Below are positions 18,423-27,651 of a stretch of DNA of 64,000 nt, one piece after another. The stretch comes from SB11 sp943370295 (GTDB lineage: Bacteria > Bacteroidota > Bacteroidia > UBA8524). Location: assembly GCA_943370295.1 (NCBI GenBank), contig CALRQL020000005.1, forward strand, positions 158,510 through 222,509. Direction: 5' to 3'. Position numbers and translations under genes: made by a program. Under the pieces are notes generated by a model that ran no database searches, had not been told where the DNA came from, and saw only the letters and a list, made by a program, of their open reading frames with translations. Numbering within the stretch: the stretch's first letter is position 1; the number at the start of each line of letters is the position of its first letter.

Positions 18423-19364
18423 TTAATAAAAAGGCTGCGGAGCCTCGTCGTGTCCTTTCTTCTTTTTGGTTCCTTTGTCAGTTGGCTGCCCGGTAAATTT
18501 GTAACGTATTCCCAAATCCAAACCTTTGTAGCTGTTTGCCAAAGAATACCCGTTTGAAAAAATGGTAGTTTGGCGGCAATAAATGTACTCTACGAAAAAA
18601 TTAATTCGGGGTGAAGCATTAATTTTTAAGCCCACAGGGAAATACCACCCAAAATTGAACGTGGGCTTATAAAAATCAGTATGCCCTTTATAATAAACCG
18701 AATCAATGGAATAGTTACCGCCCGGTTGACCATAAGACATTATATATAAGGTAGAAGCGCTGCTATTAAAGACATAACTTGTAATTTTACCCCCGTACAT
18801 ACCCGCACCAGCATAAAAGGAGAGAAAGTTGAACAATGCCGGTGTTTGCAACGTGTACAGCAAATCTATACCCACAAAGCTGTTTTGCAGTTTATACCAT
18901 GTTTGATAAACCGTTTTTCCGGTCTGTGATTTAAAAAGTGTGTCGGCCAAAACACGATAATCGTTAGAATAGAACCCTGTGCGAATACCCGCCGAAAACT
19001 CACTGTGTCTTGGTATAAAACCCGCCGTTGTATCAGCTGTTTTAAAAGTAAACCTAAGTACAAAATCGTTTTTTTGGTCATCGGCAGGCATTAGGTAGTC
19101 GTCACCAAAACTGGCTCCATGTTTATTATCAGCAGCAAACTTTTCTTTGGCGTACGTTGTTGATGCAGTGTTTTCAAACACTTTCCAATAATTTGTTTTA
19201 TCCAGCGTATAACTCTCACCAAAAGAAACTCCAATCCCAGCAAGTTTCATTTGCCGGTACCACTTTTTGGGCGTTGGCATTGTATCGGTTACCTGCCCCT
19301 GAACAAATACAGGGATTAATAACAAAATGCTCCAAAAACCCCTAAAACAGTCGCTTTTTTTCAT
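18423..19364 (-). CDS. outer-membrane beta-barrel-type protein
   Basis: 313 residues from the ATG at 19364 (MKKSDCFRGFW), preferred over the ATG four codons upstream. A hydrophobic segment ending IPVFVQGQ is a probable signal peptide. The mature protein alternates aromatic and polar residues in strand-like runs (SFYAGAGMYGGKIT, FNFGWYFPVGLKIN, YSLANSYKGLDLGIRYKF), as in outer-membrane barrels of Bacteroidota. It ends in a lysine-rich tail (DKGTKKKKGHDE), unusual for a barrel, which normally ends in a strand. Function unknown. Confidence 0.7.
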   Translation of the reverse strand: MKKSDCFRGFWSILLLIPVFVQGQVTDTMPTPKKWYRQMKLAGIGVSFGESYTLDKTNYWKVFENTASTTYAKEKFAADNKHGASFGDDYLMPADDQKNDFVLRFTFKTADTTAGFIPRHSEFSAGIRTGFYSNDYRVLADTLFKSQTGKTVYQTWYKLQNSFVGIDLLYTLQTPALFNFLSFYAGAGMYGGKITSYVFNSSASTLYIMSYGQPGGNYSIDSVYYKGHTDFYKPTFNFGWYFPVGLKINASPRINFFVEYIYCRQTTIFSNGYSLANSYKGLDLGIRYKFTGQPTDKGTKKKKGHDEAPQPFY

Positions 19365-19457
19365 CCATTCGGGCATATAAACTACCTCCTTATCAATACG
19401 CTAAAATAGGCTTGTTTATGATGCACGATGTTTAAACTTTTTTCCTTAAAATTTGAG

Positions 19458-19465
19458 TATCTTTG
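19458..19465 (+). promoter_or_regulatory. promoter -7 element of prfA
   Basis: TATCTTTG matches the Bacteroidota -7 consensus TAnnTTTG and lies 20 bp before the prfA ATG. The -33 region is weak (no clear TTTG). The in-frame TTG at 19453 lies just upstream of this element, which argues against the longer N-terminus. Confidence 0.6.
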
Positions 19466-19485
19466 CAAGCTTATTTTTGACAGTC

Positions 19486-20559
19486 ATGTTAGATAAATTA
19501 GAGGCCATAAAAAACCGCTGGAAAGAAGTGGAAAATATGCTCAGCAGCCCTGATGCAATGACGGATATGAAACGTTTTGCACAACTGAGTAAAGAGTACC
19601 GCGACCTTACCCCCATTGTGGAGAAGCTGGCTGACTATAAATTACTGCTGGGAAATATCTCAACGGCAAAACAAATATTAAACACCGAAAAAGACGACGA
19701 GCTACGCGAAATGGCCAAAGAAGAACTTGCCACCCTTGAGGAGCAACAAGAACCTTTGGAGGATGAAATTCGCTTGATGCTGATACCCAAAGACCCGCAG
19801 GACGATAAAAATGCGATGGTGGAAATACGTGGCGGTGCCGGCGGAGACGAAGCCGCAATTTTTGCAGGTGATTTGTTCCGTATGTACCAAAAATTTTGCG
19901 ATAGCAAAGGCTGGAAGATAGAGGTGATAGAGATGATGGACGGTACAGCGGGCGGTTACAGCAAAATTGTATTTAACGTATTGGGCGCAGGCGTTTACGG
20001 TATTTTGAAGTACGAAAGCGGCGTACACCGTGTGCAACGCGTACCTGCTACCGAAACTCAAGGCCGCGTGCATACCTCGGCGGCATCTGTAGTGGTATTG
20101 CCCGAAGCCGATGATATTGACGTGGAGTTGAAAGAAAGCGATATCCGCGTAGATACCTTCTGTTCATCAGGTCCCGGCGGTCAATCGGTAAACACTACCT
20201 ACTCAGCCGTTCGCCTTACCCACGTTCCTACGGGTATTGTAGCACAGTGCCAAGACGAAAAATCGCAGATTAAGAACAAAGAAAAGGCCATGAAGGTGCT
20301 TCGCGCCCGCCTTTTTGAGTTGGAATATAACAAGTGGTTAGAAGAGGTGAGTAAAAAACGTAAAACAATGGTGAGCACGGGCGACCGTAGTGCCAAAGTA
20401 CGCACGTACAATTTCCCTCAAAGCCGTTTGACCGACCATCGTATCGGCCTTACTCTTTACAGTTTAGATGCTGTAATGGATGGCGAAATAGAAAACATTA
20501 TCGACCAGCTTCAGTTGGCCGAAAATGCCGAACGCCTTAAAGAAGGTATTGCGGCCTAA
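19486..20559 (+). CDS. prfA: peptide chain release factor 1
   Basis: 357 residues from MLDKLEAIKNRW. RF1 recognises UAA and UAG and releases the finished peptide from the ribosome. The invariant GGQ motif is present in SSGPGGQSVNTTYSAVRLTH, preceded by the RVPATETQGRVHTS segment and the charged RGGAGGDEAAIFA block of class I release factors. The C-terminal region KVRTYNFPQSRLTDHR is also typical. The start is placed at 19486 because an upstream TTG would lie within the promoter. A hairpin follows the stop. Confidence 0.96.
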   Translation: MLDKLEAIKNRWKEVENMLSSPDAMTDMKRFAQLSKEYRDLTPIVEKLADYKLLLGNISTAKQILNTEKDDELREMAKEELATLEEQQEPLEDEIRLMLIPKDPQDDKNAMVEIRGGAGGDEAAIFAGDLFRMYQKFCDSKGWKIEVIEMMDGTAGGYSKIVFNVLGAGVYGILKYESGVHRVQRVPATETQGRVHTSAASVVVLPEADDIDVELKESDIRVDTFCSSGPGGQSVNTTYSAVRLTHVPTGIVAQCQDEKSQIKNKEKAMKVLRARLFELEYNKWLEEVSKKRKTMVSTGDRSAKVRTYNFPQSRLTDHRIGLTLYSLDAVMDGEIENIIDQLQLAENAERLKEGIAA

Positions 20560-20593
20560 CTTCTATAATCTCTTATTTTCTTTAAACTCCTAT

Positions 20594-20618
20594 TAGGATA
20601 GAATTTTTTTCTATCCTA
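20594..20618 (+). terminator. hairpin terminator after prfA
   Basis: A perfect 9-bp stem TAGGATAGA/TCTATCCTA with a T-rich loop, followed by a T-rich stretch, 35 bp after the prfA stop. It separates prfA from the AT-rich LRR-Roc-COR-TIR gene. Confidence 0.5.
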
Positions 20619-20660
20619 TAAATTTTTATTTTTACTCTATCAATTACGCTAATTACTGTT

Positions 20661-23627
20661 ATGAAAGATCTTGATATTGTTGAAGAAATTGAAAATATAT
20701 TAGGCATCACATTACCAATACTTGATAGAAATGAAGTTCTCAAGTACTCTAGGGGGTATCTATTAGATATAAACGACAATGTTACTGATGTGATACTAAG
20801 AGACAGCAATTTAAGTGATATTAATCGACTGAGCAAGCCGCTATCGAAGTTGTTACGATTAACAAATTTAGATTTAAGTAGTAATCATTTAACTAATGTA
20901 GCTTTTTTAAAAAACATTAAAACACTTAATAATCTTGAACTTAGTTTTAATCAAATTGAATCGCTAGAACAACTAAAGGATTTCTCTAACTTAAATACTT
21001 TAGGGTTATATGAAAACCCTATAACAAATGTTGATGCTTTAAACGGTTTAAAGTACTTAACAAATTTAAATATAGGGGGAACAATGATACGTTCTTTGTC
21101 AAGCTTGAGAAATCTAACGTCGCTTAAACATTTATACTTACATAGTAATGAGATAATTAACATAGAAGTTCTTCAAAACTTATATAACCTTAATTTTTTA
21201 GTTCTTAGTTTTAACCCTATAAAAAACATCTCAGCATTAAAAAGCTTAAAAAAGATGAGGCTGCTTTATATGGATAGTTGTTTAATTACTGACTTGTCTC
21301 CACTACAAGAACTACAAGATCTTGAAAAATTAAGCGTTGATAACAACAGAATAAACGATATTAATGTAATTGAATACTTGCCAAATCTTGAGACTCTATC
21401 AGTAAGAAATAATAATATTAGTGATATTAAACCATTAATTAATCATCCCATTAAGACCATATTTTTGGCAAAAAATCCTCTAAGAGTTTTACCAAGAGAG
21501 CTATTTGAAAGAAATATTGATGTGGAGTGGAGTGAGACTGGCCACAAGGAAGGCTTCGTATACCTATACAATAATCCAATTCAAAACCCGCCGCTTGGGG
21601 TTGTTAAACAAGGTAAGAATGCTATACTCCGCTATTATAATAAAGTTGAAAAAGAAGGTCAGGACTACATTTATGAAGCAAAACTAACATTAGTAGGAGA
21701 AGGAAGTGCAGGAAAAACATCATTGCTAGAACGCTTACTAAAAACTAATGCCCAATTACCTAAAAGCGAAACAAGAACAAGGGGCATTAAAATATCAGAT
21801 TGGATATTTAAAAAACAAAAGGGGAAGCAACACATTGCACATATCTGGGATTTTGGTGGTCAAGACGTTTACTTTCCCGTTCATCGTTTTTTCTTAACTG
21901 AGAACTCTGTTTTTGTATTGCTCGCTTCAACTAGACAAACCCACCATAATTTTGATTATTGGATTCCCACTATTTTTCAGTTCGGTGGTAAAAGTCCCAT
22001 TATTTTAGGGCAAACTTGTCACAACGGAAATACTGCGGCTTGGACAGATTTAGGCTATTATATCGGACATGAAAACTTTAATATTGTTAGAACGCTCGAA
22101 AGGCCTTATTACGAGTTAAACCTTGTAAATAATAATGAAGGATTGCAAGAAATTAAGAACGTAATTACAGCCCAGCTACAACAACTGTCCCATTATAATC
22201 AGGGCGTTCCTTCATCTTGGGTTCAGGTTCGGAAAGAGTTGGCCAAACTAGCTGAAGATGAATCCTGTATAAGCTATGCAGAATTTAAGACATTGTGTAA
22301 AAAAATCAATCCTAATAGTTTTAAGCAACCAATAGAAATTGAAGATACAGCTAATTTTTTTCATTCAATTGGTGTTGCCCTGTGGTATAAGAATATTGCT
22401 GATCTTAAAGACTGGTTAATACTTCAGCCTGACTGGGCCATGAATGCAGTATACAAGATAATTGACGACGAGGCAATACAAAAACGGAACGGTCATATTA
22501 TTGCAGCTGACTTTGATCGCCTCTGGTCAGAAGAATGCTATGAGGATAAACACAGTATCTTAAAAAAGATGCTGGAAGTATTTAAAATTGCTTTTCCAAA
22601 AAAGCATACTATTGGAAACTATATCATTCCTGCTCGGCTACTTTCAATGCCTGCCGAAAAACGTTGGCCTGATGACCAGCCCTATTTATGTGTGCTATAC
22701 GAATATGATTTTATGCCAAAGGGCTTAGTAAACCAATTAAGTGCCGATTTAAGCAGATACATTACAAATGATATCGAAGTTTGGAATAACGCTGTTAACT
22801 TTTCATATAACAATGCAAATTGCCAAATTGAAGAAATTTTTTACAAGCATAAGATTACCTTGAAAGCAAAAGGGGGAAAGGATAGTAGGACTATTATCGT
22901 AATGGCGATGGAAGCTTTAAACCAGATTACAGAAGGGTACAAAGGAGTAAAAGCGGAAATAATCGTTCCCTGCACTTGTAAAGATTGTTTAAAAAGGAAA
23001 GACCCTACAACATTTAATTATGAAAAATTAATTGAGTGGTCTCGAAAAAAAGCTATTGTGACCTGTAATGAAAGCGGCGATACATTGAAGATAGATGAAC
23101 TATTATATAATGTAGGATTATCAAATCCATTAAAGGAACCAATTAAAAAATCAACAAGAAAAGAAGAAAAGAGGTTGTTTGTTTCATACTCAAAGCATGA
23201 TGAAGAGTATTTACAAGACTTTGAGGAACATTTGGTAACACTAAAAGACGAGGGGAAGGTGAGCACGTTTAATTGTCGCGAAATCGAATTTGGGAAAGAA
23301 TGGGATGCGGAAATAAAGCAACAGATTGATGAATGTGATATAATGGTGTGCTTGATTAGTGTGAAGTTTTTAAATACGGATTATATAAAAAAAATAGAGA
23401 TAGAAAAGGCCATTGAAGCAGGTAAAACAATCGTACCTATTATTATTAAACCCTGCGATTGGGAAAGCTCTGTTTTGGGAAAATATCAGGCCGCTCAAAG
23501 GGGTAAAGTCGTTTCGCTTAATAATCTCAAGTTGGCCAACCAAATTAAATCGCACGACGAAATTGAACGTGCCGCTTTTTGGACAGACATTATAAAAGAG
23601 TTTCGAAAGAAGTTGTTTACCGAATAG
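20661..23627 (+). CDS. Roco protein: leucine-rich repeats, Roc GTPase, COR and TIR domains
   Basis: 988 residues. About 40-285: ten or more leucine-rich repeats (LTNLDLSSNHLTNV and similar). About 338-515: a Ras-of-complex GTPase with P-loop GEGSAGKT (346-353) and switch II WDFGGQ (396-401). About 520-800: COR region ending in a cysteine cluster (CTCKDC 771-776, further Cys at 802). About 836-985: a TIR domain (KRLFVSYSKHDEEY, FGKEWDAEI), with Glu913 in DYIKKIEIEKA where NAD-cleaving TIRs carry the catalytic acid. No signal peptide or membrane helix. Much more AT-rich than prfA, suggesting transfer. Likely a nucleotide-switched sensor with a TIR output, plausibly antiviral. Domain calls are strong; the role is inferred. 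Confidence 0.92.
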   Translation: MKDLDIVEEIENILGITLPILDRNEVLKYSRGYLLDINDNVTDVILRDSNLSDINRLSKPLSKLLRLTNLDLSSNHLTNVAFLKNIKTLNNLELSFNQIESLEQLKDFSNLNTLGLYENPITNVDALNGLKYLTNLNIGGTMIRSLSSLRNLTSLKHLYLHSNEIINIEVLQNLYNLNFLVLSFNPIKNISALKSLKKMRLLYMDSCLITDLSPLQELQDLEKLSVDNNRINDINVIEYLPNLETLSVRNNNISDIKPLINHPIKTIFLAKNPLRVLPRELFERNIDVEWSETGHKEGFVYLYNNPIQNPPLGVVKQGKNAILRYYNKVEKEGQDYIYEAKLTLVGEGSAGKTSLLERLLKTNAQLPKSETRTRGIKISDWIFKKQKGKQHIAHIWDFGGQDVYFPVHRFFLTENSVFVLLASTRQTHHNFDYWIPTIFQFGGKSPIILGQTCHNGNTAAWTDLGYYIGHENFNIVRTLERPYYELNLVNNNEGLQEIKNVITAQLQQLSHYNQGVPSSWVQVRKELAKLAEDESCISYAEFKTLCKKINPNSFKQPIEIEDTANFFHSIGVALWYKNIADLKDWLILQPDWAMNAVYKIIDDEAIQKRNGHIIAADFDRLWSEECYEDKHSILKKMLEVFKIAFPKKHTIGNYIIPARLLSMPAEKRWPDDQPYLCVLYEYDFMPKGLVNQLSADLSRYITNDIEVWNNAVNFSYNNANCQIEEIFYKHKITLKAKGGKDSRTIIVMAMEALNQITEGYKGVKAEIIVPCTCKDCLKRKDPTTFNYEKLIEWSRKKAIVTCNESGDTLKIDELLYNVGLSNPLKEPIKKSTRKEEKRLFVSYSKHDEEYLQDFEEHLVTLKDEGKVSTFNCREIEFGKEWDAEIKQQIDECDIMVCLISVKFLNTDYIKKIEIEKAIEAGKTIVPIIIKPCDWESSVLGKYQAAQRGKVVSLNNLKLANQIKSHDEIERAAFWTDIIKEFRKKLFTE

Positions 23628-23728
23628 AGTATTAAACAATCAACTTTCTTCTGTTTACTTCTTGCTTGCATAGGGTATTTATGGCCTTAAGTTTCTATTT
23701 TTGATACAGCCTAACCGTTAGCAAGCCT

Positions 23729-25462
23729 ATGAAAAACTGTACTAAAATTTTTAGTGTGTTATTTTTCGCCCTATTAGCAATCAACTCTTTTGCTACTACC
23801 AACAACGAGGAGATTTTAAAAAAAGCCCTCGAAGAGTACGATAACGTGCTAAGTCAATACAAGAAGATAAAAGGTGAGGGAGAGAAGGCTGACGACAATA
23901 AAAAAATAACCCGCGAGCAATACAAGGAAATAAAAATACTGATTGATAAGACCATTGATCTTTTTGACCAATACACCAGAATAGGCACCAGCGATGCCTC
24001 AAAAAAAGCGTCCCGGCATTACATATTAGTACTGAAAAAGTACGATTTCACATTCAAAAACGATTTAAGGGAGTTCCGCGATAATTATAATAAAATCAGT
24101 TCGCTGGAAAGTGAAATGGCAACATTAAATGGCTATTATTACCCTATTCAGTACTCAAGCGGCACCAAAAACTACATCATTAATGTCGATAAAAGAACCT
24201 CGCTCGAAAGAGGGCTTTTAGTGGAATTTTTAGAGGTATGTACCAATCTCAGCAAAGATGCAGAAGCCGTTAAACATGCCAAAAAAGGATATACCATGCA
24301 GAGTTACGGGGACTATAACCTTTGGTGGTGCGCCCATTTGTGGTATTTTCATTCTAACAAACTAAACTATACAGGCTATGAAATGGTAGAGCCGTCGGAA
24401 AGTGTAATCTACGCAATGAGCGGGCTTAAACGCAGTGATATTAAAAAAATAAAAGACAGCGGTTGGATAAATTATACCCAGGCCTACTATAAACTGAATA
24501 GTCTGTTGGCAAGCAACCCTTCACTTAGTCGTAATGGTGAAGTATGGGCAAAGGCCGGAGAAAACTTTGAAAAACTTGACGAAGAAAAATGGGCACTGGA
24601 GTATTACGACAAAGCCTTGAAAGACGGCTATTGCGACCGTAGTTTTTTGCTGAAAATGATGGAGAAAGGCAAAAGCAAAAAGGATAAAACCCTGATAAAA
24701 ACCGCCGCCACAATTTATGATACAAAGAACCTATACGGTTATGGTGTTTGCTATGACTATAAAACCATTGCCGATTATTTTGAAGCAGCCGATGAAACCA
24801 CAAAGGCAAAAGAGCTGACGGATAAATACAATACCTGCCAAAAAGAGCAAACCAAGCAACAACGCCGTGCTGAACGTGGCGCACGCTTTTTTGTATCGTT
24901 TGCACCACTTCCGCTGCTTTCGGGTAATGTGCAAGGCAGTGTGCAAATTGGAGGCAAACGGAAACTACACGAGTTTGGCATCAGGCAGGTAAATGAACAA
25001 AAAGACAGGGGACTGGATATGTGGGGTATATCAAACAAAAACCCCGAGAATATGGTTTGGAGCGGTATGTCGTATTATTATACCTACAAAAAAATGTCTG
25101 CCCGCGACCTTTACTTCGGGTTTCAGTTCCGCTATACCAACAAGGTGTACGAAACCCAAAACGCGACGGTTACTAATGCCAACAACAATAGTTATGTCGG
25201 TAACTTTCTATTCAACCCCACTGAAAAACGGTATGATTTTACCCTGAACTTTGGATATATGATGGTGGGCAAATACCTGCACCTTGATCTATATTATGGT
25301 TTGGGTTTGGGATTTTCAACATTTGACGGTGGCCGCAATGAATGGAATAACGGCGCTTACAGAATAACTAACAACACATTTTTATCAGAGCGGAAAGAAA
25401 CCCGAATAGGATTTACACCACGTATGGGCCTGAAAGTGGGTCTTAACTTAATAAACAAATAA
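23729..25462 (+). CDS. exported protein with helical-repeat N-terminus and barrel-like C-terminus
   Basis: 577 residues. A signal peptide ends near residue 23 (LFFALLAINSFATTNN). Residues 25-110 are highly charged and probably coiled coil (KKALEEYDNVLSQYKKIK). The middle has TPR-like helical pairs (EVWAKAGENFEKLDEEKWAL, ALEYYDKALKDG). From about residue 395 alternating strands (LYFGFQFRYTN, YDFTLNFGYMMVG, LHLDLYYGLGLGF) look like an outer-membrane barrel. I do not recognise the full architecture. A TATTTTTG sequence at 23696-23703 may be its -7 element. The DinB gene starts 3 bp after its stop, so the two form an operon. Confidence 0.65.
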   Translation: MKNCTKIFSVLFFALLAINSFATTNNEEILKKALEEYDNVLSQYKKIKGEGEKADDNKKITREQYKEIKILIDKTIDLFDQYTRIGTSDASKKASRHYILVLKKYDFTFKNDLREFRDNYNKISSLESEMATLNGYYYPIQYSSGTKNYIINVDKRTSLERGLLVEFLEVCTNLSKDAEAVKHAKKGYTMQSYGDYNLWWCAHLWYFHSNKLNYTGYEMVEPSESVIYAMSGLKRSDIKKIKDSGWINYTQAYYKLNSLLASNPSLSRNGEVWAKAGENFEKLDEEKWALEYYDKALKDGYCDRSFLLKMMEKGKSKKDKTLIKTAATIYDTKNLYGYGVCYDYKTIADYFEAADETTKAKELTDKYNTCQKEQTKQQRRAERGARFFVSFAPLPLLSGNVQGSVQIGGKRKLHEFGIRQVNEQKDRGLDMWGISNKNPENMVWSGMSYYYTYKKMSARDLYFGFQFRYTNKVYETQNATVTNANNNSYVGNFLFNPTEKRYDFTLNFGYMMVGKYLHLDLYYGLGLGFSTFDGGRNEWNNGAYRITNNTFLSERKETRIGFTPRMGLKVGLNLINK

Positions 25463-25464
25463 AA

Positions 25465-25959
25465 ATGCTTACCACTGACCACTATTACAATAATTACATC
25501 AACGTAGTAAAAGATTTTCCCCTGCCAATGGCATTGCAACAAGGCCATGATCGGTACCGTGAATTGTTTGACGAACTTACCGAAGAACAATGGGGCCACA
25601 GGTATGCGCCCGGTAAATGGAGCATTAAAGAGGTGGTGCAACACGTTATTGATGCCGAACGGATATTTACCTACCGCGCTCTTTGTTTTGCAAGAGGTGA
25701 GCAACAAAACCTGCCCCCGTTTGAAGAAGACGATTATGTGGCAAACAGCCGCGCCGATGCACGGACAGGAAAACAAATAGCCGAAGAGTTTTCATTAGTA
25801 AGACAAAGTACGATAGCTCTTTTCAGCAGCTTTGATGCGGTGGCACTTGCCGCTGAAGGAGTGGCAAACAATACCCAAGTGAGTGTAACCGAGATAGGGT
25901 ATATACAAGCGGGGCACTCGCTGCACCACTTAAAAGTGATACGGGAAAGATATTTGTAA
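25465..25959 (+). CDS. DinB-family protein (metal-dependent hydrolase or thiol transferase fold)
   Basis: 164 residues. The DinB/YfiT four-helix fold is indicated by GKWSIKEVVQHVIDAERIF with the first metal-binding histidine (about residue 54) and the C-terminal pair in AGHSLHHLKVI. Family members bind a divalent metal through three histidines; many act as bacillithiol or glutathione-type transferases, but the substrate here is unknown. It starts 3 bp after the upstream stop and ends in a bidirectional terminator shared with glyA. Confidence 0.85.
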   Translation: MLTTDHYYNNYINVVKDFPLPMALQQGHDRYRELFDELTEEQWGHRYAPGKWSIKEVVQHVIDAERIFTYRALCFARGEQQNLPPFEEDDYVANSRADARTGKQIAEEFSLVRQSTIALFSSFDAVALAAEGVANNTQVSVTEIGYIQAGHSLHHLKVIRERYL

Positions 25960-25984
25960 GCCCCAAATTGCTTGCATAAAACAA

Positions 25985-26014
25985 AAACGCCTTTGGCAAA
26001 TGCCAAAGGCGTTT
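25985..26014. terminator. bidirectional terminator between the DinB gene and glyA
   Basis: A perfect 14-bp stem (AAACGCCTTTGGCA/TGCCAAAGGCGTTT) with a 2-base loop. T-rich tracts follow the stem in the + direction and A-rich tracts precede it, so it can stop transcripts from both converging genes. Confidence 0.85.
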
Positions 26015-26036
26015 CTTTTATGCAATCAGTATGCTG

Positions 26037-27323
26037 TTATGCATACAAAGGAAATCCTTGCATCATGGCGTTTACACGCTTGCGAACGTCGGCAATCACC
26101 GTTTCGTTGTCGTGGTTCATCAATACCTCGTCAATCAAATCTACCACTTTCTCTACGTCGCCTTCTTTCAAACCGCGGGTAGTAACCGCTGGTGAACCTA
26201 TGCGCATACCGCTGGTAACAAACGGTGATTTATCATCGAACGGCACCATGTTTTTGTTAATGGTAATGTCGGCTTTCACAAGGGTGTTCTCGGCCAATTT
26301 TCCGTTCAAATCCTTGCTGCGCAAGTCAATCAACATCATGTGGTTATCAGTACCGCCTGAAATTACTTTATAGCCTTTGGCCACAAAAGCAGCCGCCATA
26401 GCGCGGGCGTTCTTAATCACCTGCTCGCAATAGGCTTTATAATCATCGGTTAGCGCTTCGCCAAAAGCAACCGCCTTAGCCGCTATCACGTGTTCCAATG
26501 GACCGCCTTGCGTTCCGGGGAAAACTGCACCGTCTAAAATGGCACTCATAGGTTTAATTTCACCTTTAGGTGTAGTCAATCCCCAAGGGTTATCAAAGTC
26601 TTTACCCATCATAATCAAACCACCGCGAGGGCCGCGAAGAGTTTTGTGGGTAGTAGTAGTAACAATGTGGCAATGAGGTAGCGGGTTGTTCAAAAAGCCC
26701 TTAGCAATCAAACCGCTGGGGTGTGATATATCGGCCAGTAACAACGCTCCCGCTTTATCTGCAATTTGGCGCAAACGGGCATAATCCCAATCGCGGCTGT
26801 ACGATGAAGCACCGCAAATAATTAGTTTAGGCTGCTCGCGCTCGGCAATTCCTTCAATTTTATCAAAATCAATACGACCGGTAGCCTCTTCTACTCCGTA
26901 AAACGAGGGCTTGTATAGCTTACCTGAAAAGTTAACGGGTGAACCGTGTGTTAAGTGCCCGCCGTGAGAAAGGTCGAAACCCAAAATCTTATCACCGGGT
27001 TGCAAAACACCCAGCATTACAGCCGCATTGGCTTGCGCACCGCTATGGGGTTGCACGTTGGCCCACTCAGCACCAAACAATTGTTTAATGCGGTCTATCG
27101 CCAAATTTTCTACCTTATCCACTACCTCGCAACCGCCGTAATAGCGTTTGCCGGGCAAGCCTTCGGCATATTTATTAGTAAGCACGCTGCCCATGGCCTC
27201 CATCACCTGCTTGCTCACAAAATTTTCAGAAGCAATCAGTTCAATGCCATGTTCCTGGCGGTTCAATTCCTCATTAATAAGGTCAAAAATTACGTTATCG
27301 CGTTTCATTGCTTGTGTTGCCAT
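26037..27323 (-). CDS. glyA: serine hydroxymethyltransferase
   Basis: 428 residues, full family length. It interconverts serine and glycine with tetrahydrofolate, using pyridoxal phosphate, and is the main source of one-carbon units. Visible motifs: HGIELIASENFVS near residue 26, PHSGAQANAAV, GGHLTHGSPVNFSG, and the PLP-lysine segment TTTTHKTLRGPRGG. The start MATQAMKRDNVIFDL has an alternative ATG five codons in; the first is kept. Monocistronic, with a shared terminator at its 3' end. Confidence 0.97.
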   Translation of the reverse strand: MATQAMKRDNVIFDLINEELNRQEHGIELIASENFVSKQVMEAMGSVLTNKYAEGLPGKRYYGGCEVVDKVENLAIDRIKQLFGAEWANVQPHSGAQANAAVMLGVLQPGDKILGFDLSHGGHLTHGSPVNFSGKLYKPSFYGVEEATGRIDFDKIEGIAEREQPKLIICGASSYSRDWDYARLRQIADKAGALLLADISHPSGLIAKGFLNNPLPHCHIVTTTTHKTLRGPRGGLIMMGKDFDNPWGLTTPKGEIKPMSAILDGAVFPGTQGGPLEHVIAAKAVAFGEALTDDYKAYCEQVIKNARAMAAAFVAKGYKVISGGTDNHMMLIDLRSKDLNGKLAENTLVKADITINKNMVPFDDKSPFVTSGMRIGSPAVTTRGLKEGDVEKVVDLIDEVLMNHDNETVIADVRKRVNAMMQGFPLYA

Positions 27324-27474
27324 ACGGCTGCAAGATACAACCCTGTTTCAGCTTTGACAAATTTTAGAAATACATCAAAGCGTGAGTGAATTTGAGTATT
27401 AAAATAGAGTATATTGCTATCTAACGAACGTGAGTTCGGGATAATAAAATCGATTAAATTAACTGCTTGAGGGT

Positions 27475-27585
27475 GTGCGGGGGTAAGTCATTCCCATTTT
27501 AAATGGGAATCTGTGCGGCTGGCAGTAAATATTGCAGTCCCACCCGCAGATTCCCAACCAAGTTGGGAATGACAACCCACCGCAC
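27475..27585. repeat. MITE-like long inverted repeat built on the ATTCCCA module
   Basis: The outer arms GTGCGGGGGTAAGTCATTCCC and its rough complement ending GACAACCCACCGCAC are about 111 bp apart end to end. Each arm also holds its own small hairpin (ATTCCCA...TGGGAAT). A decayed half-copy lies near 45385-45415. The rest of the 27324-27651 spacer shows no gene. Confidence 0.65.
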
Positions 27586-27651
27586 TCAATTGCTATAAAG
27601 TTTTGAGAAGGTTCTTTATCCCAAACTCATGTAAACTAAACAAATTGCCTT

